Shown piece by piece: positions 14,910 through 23,844 of a DNA stretch of 60,395 nt. A program made the translations under genes and the position numbers. The stretch lies in the NCBI GenBank assembly GCA_013002885.1, contig JABDLS010000049.1:1-60395 (forward strand), written 5' to 3'. The stretch comes from Gemmatimonadota bacterium. Its GTDB lineage: Bacteria; Gemmatimonadota; Gemmatimonadetes; Longimicrobiales; Gaopeijiaceae. The notes beneath the pieces are model-generated. The model worked only from the letters and a program-made list of their open reading frames with translations. It was not told where the DNA came from and searched no databases. The number at the start of each line of letters is the position of its first letter. Position 1 is the stretch's first letter.

Positions 14910-15629
14910 CTAGACCTGCCCTTCGCGTGCAAGCGTACCGATGAACTCACTGGAAAAGCCTTCGAGCTCGCCGCTCACCAGGTTGAGCTTGCCGACGAAG
15001 TGGTTGTAGGCGATGACAGCCGGGATCGCCACCGCCAGTCCGGCGACGGTGGTGATGAGGGCCTCGGCGACACCCGGCGCCACGGCCATGATGTTGCTGG
15101 AACCGGATGACGTGATGCCGAGGAAGGCGTTCATGACGCCGATGACCGTGCCCATGAGGCCGAGGAGCGGCGACACGGATCCGATGACGGCGAGCCATCC
15201 AAGGCCTCGGGCCAGTTCGTCCCGCTCCTCCGCCTCCTCCTTCTCGAGGATGAGCCGTAGAGCCTCCAGTTGGGTCAGCGAGAGCCCCCGAGTCTGGGGC
15301 GCGCCTTCTCGGAGAGCTCCTGGTCGGAGTTCACTGAAGAAGTTCACTCCCTGGCGAAACACCCGGCCGTAGGGGGAATCCGGGAGGGACAGGATGGCCT
15401 TGTACGCGTCCTCGAGGCGCTGAGCTCGTTCCATACGCTCGAGGAACTCGTCGCCTAGGCGACGAACCGACCGGAATTGTCGAGCCTTCGCAAAAATGAG
15501 CCACCATGAAGCCAGCGAGAACAGGGCGAGTATCGCCAGGACGATCTGCGTCGGAAGCGTCGCACCGACGATCATCTCGAAGGAGGTGGTCGGCGGTCGC
15601 GACTGCAGGAGAAGGTGGGAGAGGCCCAT
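14910..15629 (-). CDS. tolQ: Tol-Pal proton channel protein TolQ (ExbB/MotA family)
   Basis: TolQ forms the proton channel of the Tol motor. From the ATG at 15629 it has 239 residues and three membrane helices: about residues 22-40 (VLAILALFSLASWWLIFAK), about 135-155 and 170-195. The MotA/ExbB signature is present: LAVIGSVSPLLGLMGTVIG followed by APGVAEALITTVAGLAVAIP. An upstream start would add 27 residues without helix character and overlap the epimerase gene; the chosen start leaves an 8-base gap. The stop is TAG. Confidence 0.95.
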   Translation of the reverse strand: MGLSHLLLQSRPPTTSFEMIVGATLPTQIVLAILALFSLASWWLIFAKARQFRSVRRLGDEFLERMERAQRLEDAYKAILSLPDSPYGRVFRQGVNFFSELRPGALREGAPQTRGLSLTQLEALRLILEKEEAEERDELARGLGWLAVIGSVSPLLGLMGTVIGVMNAFLGITSSGSSNIMAVAPGVAEALITTVAGLAVAIPAVIAYNHFVGKLNLVSGELEGFSSEFIGTLAREGQV

Positions 15630-15637
15630 CGACGATC

Positions 15638-16591
15638 TCAGTCCCTCTGGTTGGCGATGTACTCGTACGTCTCCCGCAGTCCTTCTTCCAACGAGTGGGC
15701 GGGTGACCATCCTCGTTCCTGCAACTTGCCGGAGTTCAGCGTGCTGTGCTGCAGCTCTCCGGGTCGCGCCGGCTCGTGATTCCGTGGAAGATTCGTGCCG
15801 GCGATGCCCTCAAGGACTTCGGCGAGTCGCAGGACACTCGTCCCGACGCCCGTCCCGACATTGAAGCCCACGGAGTCGAGGCCTCCGCCTTCGATCTTCA
15901 ACTCAGACGCCAGCATGTTTGCCGAAACGACGTCCTTGACGAAGACGTAGTCGCGAGTCTGCTCTCCGTCCCCGAAAATCGTGAGTGGCTCGCCCCCGAG
16001 GAGTCGGTTGCAGAAGATGGCTACTACACCGGCCTCACCATGCGGATCCTGACGTGGTCCGTAGACGTTCGAGTACCGGAGGGCGACGTATTCCAGGCCC
16101 CGAATGACGCGGTAGTAGTTGAGGTAGTACTCGCCGCCGAGCTTGGTCACACCATAAGGAGACAGGGGTAGCTTCGGTGCTGACTCCGGCGTGGGGATCT
16201 CCTCGGGCTCACCGTATACGACGCCCCCACTGCTCACGTATACGATGCGACGAGTGCCCACCTCGACTGCGGCCTCGGCGATGTTGAGGAGACCCATGAG
16301 GTTGATGCTCGCGTCTCTGGGCGGGTCGGCCACCGAAACGCGCACGTCGATCTGCGCGGCATGGTGGTTCACGACGTCGAACCGGACCTCGCGGAAGAGG
16401 TTCCGGAGTTCGGGGTCCCTGATGTCCATCTCGACGAACTCGGCTCCATGAGGGACGTTGGAACGCCTGCCCGAGGAGAGGTCGTCGACGATCCACACGT
16501 CGTCCCCAGCTGCGAGGTACGCATCTGCCACGTGGCTGCCGATGAAGCCTGCGCCGCCGGTAACCAGGACCTTTCTCTTTGAGTCGGTCAT
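15638..16591 (-). CDS. NAD-dependent sugar epimerase/dehydratase (UDP-glucose 4-epimerase type)
   Basis: An extended short-chain dehydrogenase acting on a nucleotide sugar. The 317-residue protein begins with the NAD-binding loop VLVTGGAGFIGSHV, has the catalytic Ser-Ser and YGVTK (Tyr and Lys) and the substrate-region motif RYSNVYGPRQDPHGEAGVVAIF. It is closest in style to GalE-like UDP-glucose/UDP-GlcNAc 4-epimerases, but exact substrate cannot be told. It is directly upstream of tolQ (8 bases) yet likely feeds cell-surface polysaccharide. The ATG at 16591 is supported by the family N terminus; the reading frame upstream of it is not protein-like. Confidence 0.85.
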   Translation of the reverse strand: MTDSKRKVLVTGGAGFIGSHVADAYLAAGDDVWIVDDLSSGRRSNVPHGAEFVEMDIRDPELRNLFREVRFDVVNHHAAQIDVRVSVADPPRDASINLMGLLNIAEAAVEVGTRRIVYVSSGGVVYGEPEEIPTPESAPKLPLSPYGVTKLGGEYYLNYYRVIRGLEYVALRYSNVYGPRQDPHGEAGVVAIFCNRLLGGEPLTIFGDGEQTRDYVFVKDVVSANMLASELKIEGGGLDSVGFNVGTGVGTSVLRLAEVLEGIAGTNLPRNHEPARPGELQHSTLNSGKLQERGWSPAHSLEEGLRETYEYIANQRD

Positions 16592-16660
16592 GCGAGAAGC
16601 ACTGCCTTGTATGATGGATTCGGTGCGCCGGTCGCGGTGCGGCGCGGTCAGGAACGAACG

Positions 16661-16692
16661 GAGCCCCCGTCGGATGAAACCGACGGGGACTC
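16661..16692 (-). terminator. Terminator-like hairpin after the LysM gene
   Basis: A 13-bp stem containing one G-U pair, with a 6-base loop, lies 48 bases past the stop of the LysM protein gene and before the epimerase start. The U-tract is poor, but the long stem and position between two same-strand genes suggest a transcription boundary. Confidence 0.5.
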
Positions 16693-16739
16693 CGGTAGAG
16701 GCGAGTGGGCGAGGAAAGAACCGTTCCCCGCCGGGGGCA

Positions 16740-17822
16740 TCAGCGCATCTTCCTCGCGAGCCGGACGATGACACCCTGCTTCCAGACGTCGTCGTCCATT
16801 GTCAGCACGCGGGCTGATGCCGTGGTCGGTGTCGTGAAGACCACCTGCAACGACCCGTGAGTCTCGGTGGTAACCGCCTCGCCGTAGAGGATGAACTCGT
16901 CGCCGATGGCGACGCCATCATCGCTGCCCAGATCGAGGAAGGCGATGTGGCCGATGTCGGTAATGACCTGGTCACCGGCGAAGCCCATGATCATGGCTTC
17001 CGAACCGCCTGTGACCACTTCGGGATACTCGCCTCGCTGGACGGTATAGTCCGGAAGAGCCCTCACCAGGTCACCGGCCTGGATCCTGTCGTAGACCTTG
17101 CTGATCTGGGCTACGACTTCCCCGTCGCCGAGGACCGATACCGTCGCCACGCCCACCGGCCGCGCAACACGGCCGACCATTGGGATGGTCCTCGTGATCC
17201 GGAAGAGCTGGAGATTCGCTCCCACTCTAGCGGGCGCCGGCATCTCGATGCGGATCTGGTCGAACATCCGCATGGTGGTGCCACGCTCACCGGGCTCGGC
17301 GAAGCCAGCCACCCGTCCGCTGCTGCGGGGCTCGATGTCCTGGCGGAGCAGCCATGGCGCTGAGTATACCCGATCGGCCGAAACCGTCGCGTAATCGCGG
17401 TTCTCGGCCGCCAGAGCCTCAGCGCGCTCCTGCTGCTCATCGGTGTAGAAGATCGTCCGGGCGCCCTCGGAAACAGGACGAGCGGGCCTCAGGCCGAAAG
17501 GCACGAGATCCGACGGAACGTCGTCGGCCAGGGGCTCGTCCGTGGTCTCCGGCATCGTCTCCATCGGGGGCCGGTCGGTCGCGGTGCCCGGCAAACCCGG
17601 GATCACGAGAACCTCCTCCGGAAAGATCCAATGCGGATCCTCTACGACGCTGCGGTTGGCTTCGAAAATAGTCCGCCACTCCCACGGGCTGTCGTAGTAG
17701 CGGATTGCGAGATCCCACAGGGTGTCGTCATCCACGACGGTGTGGGTCCCCTGCGGCACTTGGCCGTGGGCGAAACTCGGGAGAATCAGTACAGCGACCA
17801 GGGCCGCGGCCGAGCGAACCAT
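16740..17822 (-). CDS. Secreted LysM-domain protein
   Basis: A 360-residue exported protein of unknown exact role. The signal peptide is MVRSAAALVAVLILPSFAHG. Residues ~25-80 are a LysM peptidoglycan-binding module (THTVVDDDTLWDLAIRYYD ... FPEEVLVIPG). The rest is a beta-rich region without a family I recognise, including SDDGVAIGDEFILYG, a pattern seen in proteins that cap or scaffold the cell wall. The start at 17822 has AAGGAG 6 bases upstream and sits just downstream of a good promoter; an earlier ATG at 17894 would fall inside that promoter. Likely a periplasmic or outer-membrane wall-binding protein. Confidence 0.8.
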   Translation of the reverse strand: MVRSAAALVAVLILPSFAHGQVPQGTHTVVDDDTLWDLAIRYYDSPWEWRTIFEANRSVVEDPHWIFPEEVLVIPGLPGTATDRPPMETMPETTDEPLADDVPSDLVPFGLRPARPVSEGARTIFYTDEQQERAEALAAENRDYATVSADRVYSAPWLLRQDIEPRSSGRVAGFAEPGERGTTMRMFDQIRIEMPAPARVGANLQLFRITRTIPMVGRVARPVGVATVSVLGDGEVVAQISKVYDRIQAGDLVRALPDYTVQRGEYPEVVTGGSEAMIMGFAGDQVITDIGHIAFLDLGSDDGVAIGDEFILYGEAVTTETHGSLQVVFTTPTTASARVLTMDDDVWKQGVIVRLARKMR

Positions 17823-17875
17823 CTGGGCTCCTTCGGCAAGTAGGACAGGGCTTTTCGCCCGGCGAACGCTGACCG

Positions 17876-17905
17876 AAGATACCCACCCCTCCATTCAAAG
17901 GTCAA
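17876..17905 (-). promoter_or_regulatory. Sigma-70 type promoter for the LysM gene
   Basis: TTGACC and TATCTT are separated by 18 bases, reading toward the LysM gene. This predicts transcription from about 17869 and a leader of about 47 bases carrying AAGGAG. It is the best housekeeping-type promoter match I found in the window. Confidence 0.65.
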
Positions 17906-17972
17906 CGCATTTTTCAGAGTTGACTTCATATGTTTACGCCCGGTCGAGGCAGGCGGGGGTGCATTCCCAGGG

Positions 17973-18671
17973 TCAGGTGCGCGGGGGCCCTGAACCGCGG
18001 GGCGATCCGAGCTCGGGGGCCAGCGAAACGTAGCGGCCCCTTCCGATGACCACGTGGTCCAGAACCGGGATGCCGAGAGATCTGCCAGCAGCCGCCAGCT
18101 GACGTGTGACGGCGCGGTCCTCGGCCGAAGGCGTCGGGTCGCCAGAGGGGTGATTGTGCACGAGAATCACGCTCGCCGCACCTTCGCTGACCGCCAGCCG
18201 AAAGACTTCGCGCGGATGGATAAGAGATGCGTCGAGGATTCCCCGAGTCACCAGCACTTCCCGGAGGATGCGATGCCGGGTGTTGAGGAGGAGCGCGTGA
18301 AATTCCTCCTGGCAGACGTCGCGAAGACGTGGCCCCATTCGTCGGAAGACGTCGGCAGGCCCGCGGACGGGCTCTTCATCGGGCGCGTCCACGGTGGCGA
18401 CACGGCGCCCGAGTTCGAAGGCGGCCGCCAGTCGAGCGGCCGTGGCCGCTCCGACTCCCTCCACGCCTTCCAGCAGGGCCACGTCTGCGGCAGCCAGTCG
18501 ATGAAGGCCCCCAAGGGCCGAGACGATCCTACCTGCGATCTCGACGGCCGAGCCATGGGCACTGCCACTTCCCACGACGAGGGTGAGTAGCTCGGAGACC
18601 GTCAGGTTTCTGGGCCCTATCCGGCGGAGGCGTTCACGAGGACGGTCGGTGTTGTGGACATTTACGGACAT
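17973..18671 (-). CDS. radC: RadC/YeeS family JAB-domain protein
   Basis: The 232-residue protein has a helix-hairpin-helix region (about residues 25-85, LLEGVEGVGAATAARLAAAFELG) and a C-terminal JAB/MPN metalloprotease-like domain with the metal site HNHPSGDPTPSAED. It was historically linked to DNA repair, but the role is not settled. Start 18671 (MSVNVHNTDRPRERL) matches the family N terminus; the much longer open frame upstream overlaps rimI and is not protein-like. No strong ribosome site is seen. Confidence 0.92.
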   Translation of the reverse strand: MSVNVHNTDRPRERLRRIGPRNLTVSELLTLVVGSGSAHGSAVEIAGRIVSALGGLHRLAAADVALLEGVEGVGAATAARLAAAFELGRRVATVDAPDEEPVRGPADVFRRMGPRLRDVCQEEFHALLLNTRHRILREVLVTRGILDASLIHPREVFRLAVSEGAASVILVHNHPSGDPTPSAEDRAVTRQLAAAGRSLGIPVLDHVVIGRGRYVSLAPELGSPRGSGPPRT

Positions 18672-18763
18672 CCGAAAGGATGGCAGGCCAGGTCGGGCCG
18701 TTCCATGCTGCGAAGGGACGAGAGTGCCGCATGGAGTCGCCCGTGCGGGAAGCGCCGCTCCCC

Positions 18764-19249
18764 TCAGGATCCGAAGGTCGCCAGCATGACCCTCGCGTCT
18801 TCCTTCGGAGACTCGTAGTAGGCGCGCCGGATGCCCACGTCCTCGAAGCCGAAGTTCCGGTAGAGGTCGATGGCACGAGCGTTCGAAGCCCTGACCTCCA
18901 GGAAGAGCTTCTCCACCCCGCGTTCCCTGGCTCGGTCCAGCACGTGCCGAAGGAGATGTCCACCGAGACCGGCACCCCTCCGGTTCGTCGTCAGCGCAAG
19001 GTTCGCGAGCTCCCCTTGATCCAGAATCACCCAGAGGACCGCGTAACCGATGACGCCGTCGTCGACGTCGATCATTACCAGGAGCTCGATCCCGTCCCTG
19101 CCCAGGAGACCCTCGAAGGTCGACGCCTGCCAGGGGGTGGTGAACGCCTCGGACTCGATGGCGACGACGGCCTCGATGTCCTCGCGGCGGAGAGGACGCA
19201 CGTGGATGCCATGGGGCAGGCCGGGGGCGTCGGTCGTCACGTCGCCCAT
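18764..19249 (-). CDS. rimI: Ribosomal protein alanine N-acetyltransferase RimI
   Basis: RimI acetylates the N-terminal alanine of ribosomal protein uS5/bS18-type substrates; a GNAT-fold enzyme. From the ATG at 19249 it has 161 residues with the acetyl-CoA loop RRGAGLGGHLL (preceded by LANLALTTN), and the C-terminal LEVRASNARAIDLYRNFGF typical of RimI. It overlaps the end of tsaB by 13 bases. The tsaE-tsaB-rimI order is common in bacteria and supports the call. Confidence 0.93.
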   Translation of the reverse strand: MGDVTTDAPGLPHGIHVRPLRREDIEAVVAIESEAFTTPWQASTFEGLLGRDGIELLVMIDVDDGVIGYAVLWVILDQGELANLALTTNRRGAGLGGHLLRHVLDRARERGVEKLFLEVRASNARAIDLYRNFGFEDVGIRRAYYESPKEDARVMLATFGS

Positions 19250-19932
19250 AGGCGCTCCGCGCCCGACACCCGCACGTACTCCGGTTCCCACGACGCAGGG
19301 TCTGCCAATGGCTCCGCCTCCGGTGAGCGACGGAGCCACGCCAGAAGCCCGTCGGCGCACGTCGCCTCGCTGGAGCCCTCCACAACAGGGAAGCCCGCGC
19401 CCTCGATCACGCCGCGATGCCTCACGGCTCCGTCGCCGACGAAGGTCGCGCCAGCGGGCACCTCTCCCGCAAGAAGGTCCCGCAATTCAGCTGCGTGCGG
19501 ATCCACCAGCGTCTCCACGCGGGCCGACCCCACACCGTAGCACGCACCGTACACCCGCTCTGCCCTGGCGTCGAAGAGAGCGTATCGGATGGGGAAACCG
19601 GTATGGGCCAGCGCCTCCCCGGCTAGACTCGAGACGGCGTGCAGAGGCCGTTCCAGGGCGAGCGCCAGCCCTTTTGCGGTCGCCGCAGCGACCCTCACAC
19701 CCGTAAACGACCCGGGCCCCTCCCCAACCACCAGATCGTCGAGCTCCGATGCACCGACTCCAGCCGCCTCCAGGGCTTCGTCCACCGCTGGGAGTAGCGC
19801 CGCCGCGTGACGGGACTGTTTCGTCAACCGCGCTCGTGCGACGACCCGTGCTCCGACGGCAACCGCAACAGAGCCTACGGACGTGGAGGTGTCCAGCGCC
19901 AGGCGGACCCGCTCGAGGCCCTCACCCTTCAC
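19237..19932 (-). CDS. tsaB: tRNA t6A biosynthesis protein TsaB
   Basis: TsaB works with TsaD and TsaE to add threonylcarbamoyl to A37 of ANN-decoding tRNAs. The 231-residue protein has the ASKHA-fold start LALDTSTSVGSVAV and the diagnostic GEGPGSFTGVRVA. The GTG start overlaps the tsaE stop by four bases (GTGA). The catalytic partner tsaD is not in the window. Confidence 0.95.
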   Translation of the reverse strand: MKGEGLERVRLALDTSTSVGSVAVAVGARVVARARLTKQSRHAAALLPAVDEALEAAGVGASELDDLVVGEGPGSFTGVRVAAATAKGLALALERPLHAVSSLAGEALAHTGFPIRYALFDARAERVYGACYGVGSARVETLVDPHAAELRDLLAGEVPAGATFVGDGAVRHRGVIEGAGFPVVEGSSEATCADGLLAWLRRSPEAEPLADPASWEPEYVRVSGAERLWAT

Positions 19933-20402
19933 CGGCGTACCGAAACCGACATGGGAAAGGCAGGCAACTCCGGGGGGTCCCCGATGCGCCGCACCTCGAC
20001 TTCCCGGAGGTCAGTCGCGTCAGCGGCAGGCGACAACCTGATGGACCACCTGTCGGCCGGCAGATGGTCGCCGGCCCGCTCCGACCACTCCACGAGAACG
20101 ATCTCCAAGCCCTGCCCCAGCTCCGTCCAACCCAGTTCCCACAACTCGTCCACCGACTCGATTCTGTACAAATCGACGTGGACGACATCGACGCCGGTAT
20201 CGGTCTCGTACCGCAGGAGCAGGTTGTACGAGGGCGAGGGCATCGGGTCCTCAACACCCGCGCCGTGACCGATGGCCCGAGCAAGAACAGACTTCCCGGC
20301 TCCGAGAGGTCCGTGAAGTCCAATGAATACAGGCGCCGTCACGGCACGCCCGATCTGCTCACCCCACTGCTCGAGTCCCTGTTCGTCGAGCCTCAAGCCC
20401 AC
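19929..20402 (-). CDS. tsaE: tRNA t6A biosynthesis ATPase TsaE
   Basis: TsaE is the small ATPase that resets the TsaB-TsaD complex in t6A synthesis. The Walker A is GPLGAGKSVLARAI; the conserved SPSYNLLLRYET and HVDLYRIES segments and the late LVEWSERAG motif are all present. The GTG at 20402 gives a 157-residue protein beginning VGLRLDEQGLEQWG, which aligns well with known N termini; a TTG at 20486 would add 28 basic residues. The start is the uncertain part. Translationally coupled to tsaB. Confidence 0.92.
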   Translation of the reverse strand: MGLRLDEQGLEQWGEQIGRAVTAPVFIGLHGPLGAGKSVLARAIGHGAGVEDPMPSPSYNLLLRYETDTGVDVVHVDLYRIESVDELWELGWTELGQGLEIVLVEWSERAGDHLPADRWSIRLSPAADATDLREVEVRRIGDPPELPAFPMSVSVRR

Positions 20403-20528
20403 GCTCCGCCTGTCATGACATCCCGGATAGAGTCGTCGCCACTTCCGCCCGGTCCCAGCTGGGAAGGCCCTCCGCGAATATAACAAGCTCGTAGTAGCTG
20501 CCCCCAGGGGCGGCGCCCATGCCTGGCT

Positions 20529-21170
20529 TCAGCGGTCGACCCGACGGTACAGCCCTTCCGCCTCGATGATCCGCGCTACCGCCCGGGGGACCAGTGCAAC
20601 GATGGATTCACCACGGTCGACCGCCGCCCGGACTCGCGTGGACGAGACGTCTATACGCTTGACCGGAACGGAAATCACGGTGCCAGGCGGCAGGTGAAGG
20701 GAATTGGGTCGGCGAGCCGTGTCCTCGGCGTCGATATCGCGCCGAAGCGACTCTCCACCACGATCCATCACCGCGAGGCTGGCCAGAGTCAGAATCTCCT
20801 CCGGCGCCCGCCAGGTGTCGAACGTCCGATACTGGTCGATGCCGACGATGAGGTAGAGATCCGCCTTCGGCTCCTTCGACCGCAGCGCCCGAAGGGTGTC
20901 CACCGTATACGATGGACCTTCTCGATTGACTTCGATTTCGCTCACGCTGAAGCGCGGCTCCCCCATCGTGGCCGCCCTGACCATTCGGAGTCTCAGATGG
21001 GCGGGGGTTAGCTGCTCGAGCCGCTTGTGAGGCGGATCGCCGGCAGGAATCCAGACCACCTCGTCGAGATCCAACACGTCCGCCACGTCCAGCGCTACGG
21101 ACCGGTGGCCAAGATGAGGAGGATCGAAGGTGCCGCCGAACACCCCTATCCTTCGACGCCGGCCCGCCAT
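20529..21170 (-). CDS. nadD: Nicotinate-nucleotide adenylyltransferase NadD
   Basis: NadD joins nicotinate mononucleotide to AMP, the step before NAD synthase. The 213-residue protein has the nucleotidyltransferase motif GVFGGTFDPPHLGH at its start, PAGDPPHK, the mid-region LYLIVGIDQYRTFDTWR, and the C-terminal ISSTR-type motif DVSSTRVRAA. It lies 31 bases after bamD. Confidence 0.96.
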   Translation of the reverse strand: MAGRRRRIGVFGGTFDPPHLGHRSVALDVADVLDLDEVVWIPAGDPPHKRLEQLTPAHLRLRMVRAATMGEPRFSVSEIEVNREGPSYTVDTLRALRSKEPKADLYLIVGIDQYRTFDTWRAPEEILTLASLAVMDRGGESLRRDIDAEDTARRPNSLHLPPGTVISVPVKRIDVSSTRVRAAVDRGESIVALVPRAVARIIEAEGLYRRVDR

Positions 21171-21201
21171 GGCAGCGACCTGGGGCGTCGGCGCCCGGGC
21201 C

Positions 21202-21966
21202 TCAGCCGTCCGATCCGTCGGCGGCTTGGACCTGCGCCGCCGCGGCGGACTCGGGGTACTCGTCGAGGAGCCGCTGACGCGCGGCGTCCGCGAGGTCGTC
21301 GTACCCGATTGCGATATTCATCCGATAGATACCCAGAAGGGCATCCGGGACGAAGTCCGACTCGGGGTAGAGATTCACGACGAACTCGTAGTACTTGATG
21401 GCCGAGTCCCACATGTTCCGGTCGGCGTAGAACTCGGCATTCAGGAACTCCTTTTCCGCCAAGGTCTGGCGCAGGCGATTGGAGATCCGAGCCGCTTCCG
21501 CGGATTGCTCCATCCCGGCAAAGTCGATGACCACGTTCCGGCACGCACTGATGGCCTCGCGCGTATAGCCCTGATCGCGCTGGGGAATGGGCGCCAGGGC
21601 CGCCAGGGATCGACACGCGCCCAGGGCGGCGTCCGGCGCCATGGGGTGCCCCGGATACCGGTCCATGAAGCGGTTGTATTCGGCTCGCGCCGTGAGGTAG
21701 TCATCACGGTCGAAATACACGTTGCCTAGCATCAGCCGCGCCTCGGCGACCCGGTCCCAATCCCCGTGCTCGCGGAGGATGCGATCCAGGGCCCGAATGG
21801 CGTTGTCGTGAGAGCCCTCGGCGAACTCGGCCTCCGCCATCTGAAAGAGCTCGTCGGGTGAAACACCCTGGTATCTGCTCTGCCCCCCACCGCAGGCCAC
21901 CAAGCCCATGGCTGCGAAAAGTGCAAGGGCGATCAAAGCGCGTGGGATCATTCGCGTGGTACTCAT
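21202..21966 (-). CDS. bamD: Outer-membrane assembly lipoprotein BamD-like (TPR)
   Basis: BamD is the lipoprotein that, with BamA, folds beta-barrels into the outer membrane. From the ATG at 21966 the 254-residue protein has a signal with lipobox LVAC followed by Gly-Gly-Gly, then TPRs of the BamD/YfiO kind (DELFQMAEAEFAEGSHDNAI, ARAEYNRFMDRYPGHPM, FYADRNMWDSAIKYYEFVV, YPESDFVPDALL). These long-spaced repeats fit BamD, but a generic TPR lipoprotein cannot be ruled out. An ATG at 22008 overlaps the upstream gene and would hide the signal. Confidence 0.78.
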   Translation of the reverse strand: MSTTRMIPRALIALALFAAMGLVACGGGQSRYQGVSPDELFQMAEAEFAEGSHDNAIRALDRILREHGDWDRVAEARLMLGNVYFDRDDYLTARAEYNRFMDRYPGHPMAPDAALGACRSLAALAPIPQRDQGYTREAISACRNVVIDFAGMEQSAEAARISNRLRQTLAEKEFLNAEFYADRNMWDSAIKYYEFVVNLYPESDFVPDALLGIYRMNIAIGYDDLADAARQRLLDEYPESAAAAQVQAADGSDG

Positions 21967-21998
21967 CGAAGAAGCGTACACTGGGCCCGCATGGTGGT

Positions 21999-22964
21999 TC
22001 AGCGACATCGTCCATCTCGGAGGTGCTCCAGGCCCCTCCCGAAGTAGATCTCGTCGAAGCGCGACTGAGCCCGGTCGATGAGGGAACCGGCCTGGTCCGC
22101 GTACCGGACCTGCGAGTACGCCTCCATCGCCGCCTCACATTCACCCATCTCGGCGAGGATCTCGCCTTTCTCGAACCAGGCTTGCGCCTGGATGTTCCGC
22201 GGCTCGCCCACCTCGACCGTCCGATTCACCAGTTGAAGCGCCTGCTCCAGCTCTCGCGTCGCCCGGGTGGCGGAAGCGGAATGGGACCGATCGCGCATTT
22301 GTCGGGCGAGGGTGAACGCGCAACGCCCGATGTACCAGTCGACCTCCCCCTGCTCCCACGGTCGAACCATCTCCCGGAATCGCTCGAAGAAGACCAGGGC
22401 GTGCTCGCAGTCCCCGATCTCATCGTGAGCGACGCCCACCTCGAAGACGATCTCCGGCATCGAGTCCGAACCTTCCGCCATCGCCTTCTGGTAGAACGGC
22501 AGAGCCCGACCGTACTCCCCATTCTCGAAGTAGTGGCGCGCAAGGGGGAGCGCCATAGCGCCCACCCCCACCCCCGGTCGGAGCTCCAGCGCCGTCTCCA
22601 CCGCCGAAGCCATGGCGAAGCTGTCGTCCGTGGACCACGCCCTTCGGGCGAGGTGCATGAGGTCACCGACCGCTTGGTCGACGAGAGCCGGGTCCCGTGC
22701 AGCGGCGTCCAGGTAATACGAGCCCGCGTCGTCGACACGGCTCATGAGGGCGTAGGTGTGCGCAACCCGAGCCGTAACCGAAGGGTCGTCGGCTCCTTGG
22801 CGAATCGCCAGTCGGTACTCGGCAAGCGCCTCGTCGAAGTTGCCGAGTGCGAATGCCTCATCGCCACGCTGGACCGCACTGCGGTCACTCGCCCGCGGCG
22901 AGCAGGCGCCGAGGGCAAGAGCCAGTAGGGCGGCCGCGAGCCGGAAGTGGTGTCGGTGCATCAT
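21999..22964 (-). CDS. TPR lipoprotein
   Basis: A 321-residue TPR protein with a lipoprotein signal (MMHRHHFRLAAALLALALGACS; lipobox LGAC). The repeats run through most of the mature chain (AVQRGDEAFALGNFDEALAEY, ALPLARHYFENGEYGRALPFY, AQAWFEKGEILAEMGECEAAMEAY). It is likely on the periplasmic side of a membrane. It sits between another TPR protein and bamD and may be an accessory of outer-membrane assembly, but no direct evidence says so. Confidence 0.82.
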   Translation of the reverse strand: MMHRHHFRLAAALLALALGACSPRASDRSAVQRGDEAFALGNFDEALAEYRLAIRQGADDPSVTARVAHTYALMSRVDDAGSYYLDAAARDPALVDQAVGDLMHLARRAWSTDDSFAMASAVETALELRPGVGVGAMALPLARHYFENGEYGRALPFYQKAMAEGSDSMPEIVFEVGVAHDEIGDCEHALVFFERFREMVRPWEQGEVDWYIGRCAFTLARQMRDRSHSASATRATRELEQALQLVNRTVEVGEPRNIQAQAWFEKGEILAEMGECEAAMEAYSQVRYADQAGSLIDRAQSRFDEIYFGRGLEHLRDGRCR

Positions 22965-23051
22965 CGTGAAAGTGAAGGGCAAGTGTGGGCCCCGGGCCGA
23001 CCGGTGTCGACTGGAATACACGCCTGGGAGAGAATGGGTCGTAACCGCCGC

Positions 23052-23780
23052 TCAGTCGCCCAACCCCTCCGCCGTCGACTCTACCGACGCGAGGTAGGCC
23101 CGGGCACGCATGTCACGCGGGTCGTCTTCCAAGCATCGCTTCCACTGCTTCATCGCCTCCTCGTCCTCGCCCAACCGGTTGAGTACCACGCCCAACCGGA
23201 TCCTGGCGCCCACGAAGGAGGGCCGCGACTCCAGGATCAGCGTCAGCTCCTCCCTGGCCTGCTCGAGCTCACCCAGCTCCATCAGCGTTTCGGCAAACTT
23301 GGACCGGATGTCCATGAACCGAGGCCGGATCTCCAACGCGGCCCGGTAGTGCTCGATGGCGTTCGACGGATGATCGGCCACCAGATACAGATCGCCGAGT
23401 TGGGCGTGGGTCACCGCGATGCGATTGCCCACCTCCGACGGGAAGACGCGGGAGTCGCGCGTTTCGATCTCTCCCGCCTTGGCAAACGCCTCCTGGGCTT
23501 CTTCGTGTCGCCCCAGGTCATTGAGGATGATTCCCCGGTTGAGGTGGGCTTCTGCATACGATGCATTCAGCTCGAGTGCGGCATCGAAATGGTTCAGCGC
23601 CTCTTCGAGACGACCCAACATCGCCAGGCAGAGTCCTGCCTTGTTCTGCACGTCGGCGAATGAGGCATGGTCCTTGAGGACACTCTGGAATGTCTGCAAA
23701 GCGGACTCGAAGTCCTCCCGCTCCCAAGCGGAGACACCCCGAGCGACGATTTGTCTGGCGTGCTTCGGATCGGTCGGCAT
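23052..23780 (-). CDS. Cytoplasmic TPR protein
   Basis: A 242-residue protein made almost entirely of tetratricopeptide repeats (FESALQTFQSVLKDHASFADVQNKAG, LEEALNHFDAALELNASYAEAHLNRG, NAIEHYRAALEIRPRFMDI). There is no signal peptide. Such proteins scaffold complexes; no partner is indicated. It is the first of a run of three TPR genes ending in bamD. Confidence 0.85.
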   Translation of the reverse strand: MPTDPKHARQIVARGVSAWEREDFESALQTFQSVLKDHASFADVQNKAGLCLAMLGRLEEALNHFDAALELNASYAEAHLNRGIILNDLGRHEEAQEAFAKAGEIETRDSRVFPSEVGNRIAVTHAQLGDLYLVADHPSNAIEHYRAALEIRPRFMDIRSKFAETLMELGELEQAREELTLILESRPSFVGARIRLGVVLNRLGEDEEAMKQWKRCLEDDPRDMRARAYLASVESTAEGLGD

Positions 23781-23844
23781 GGCGTAAGCTTGGGGGCGGG
23801 GGGAGCTAGGGTAAAGGGCGACGACGGCAAAGCACCGAGGGCGC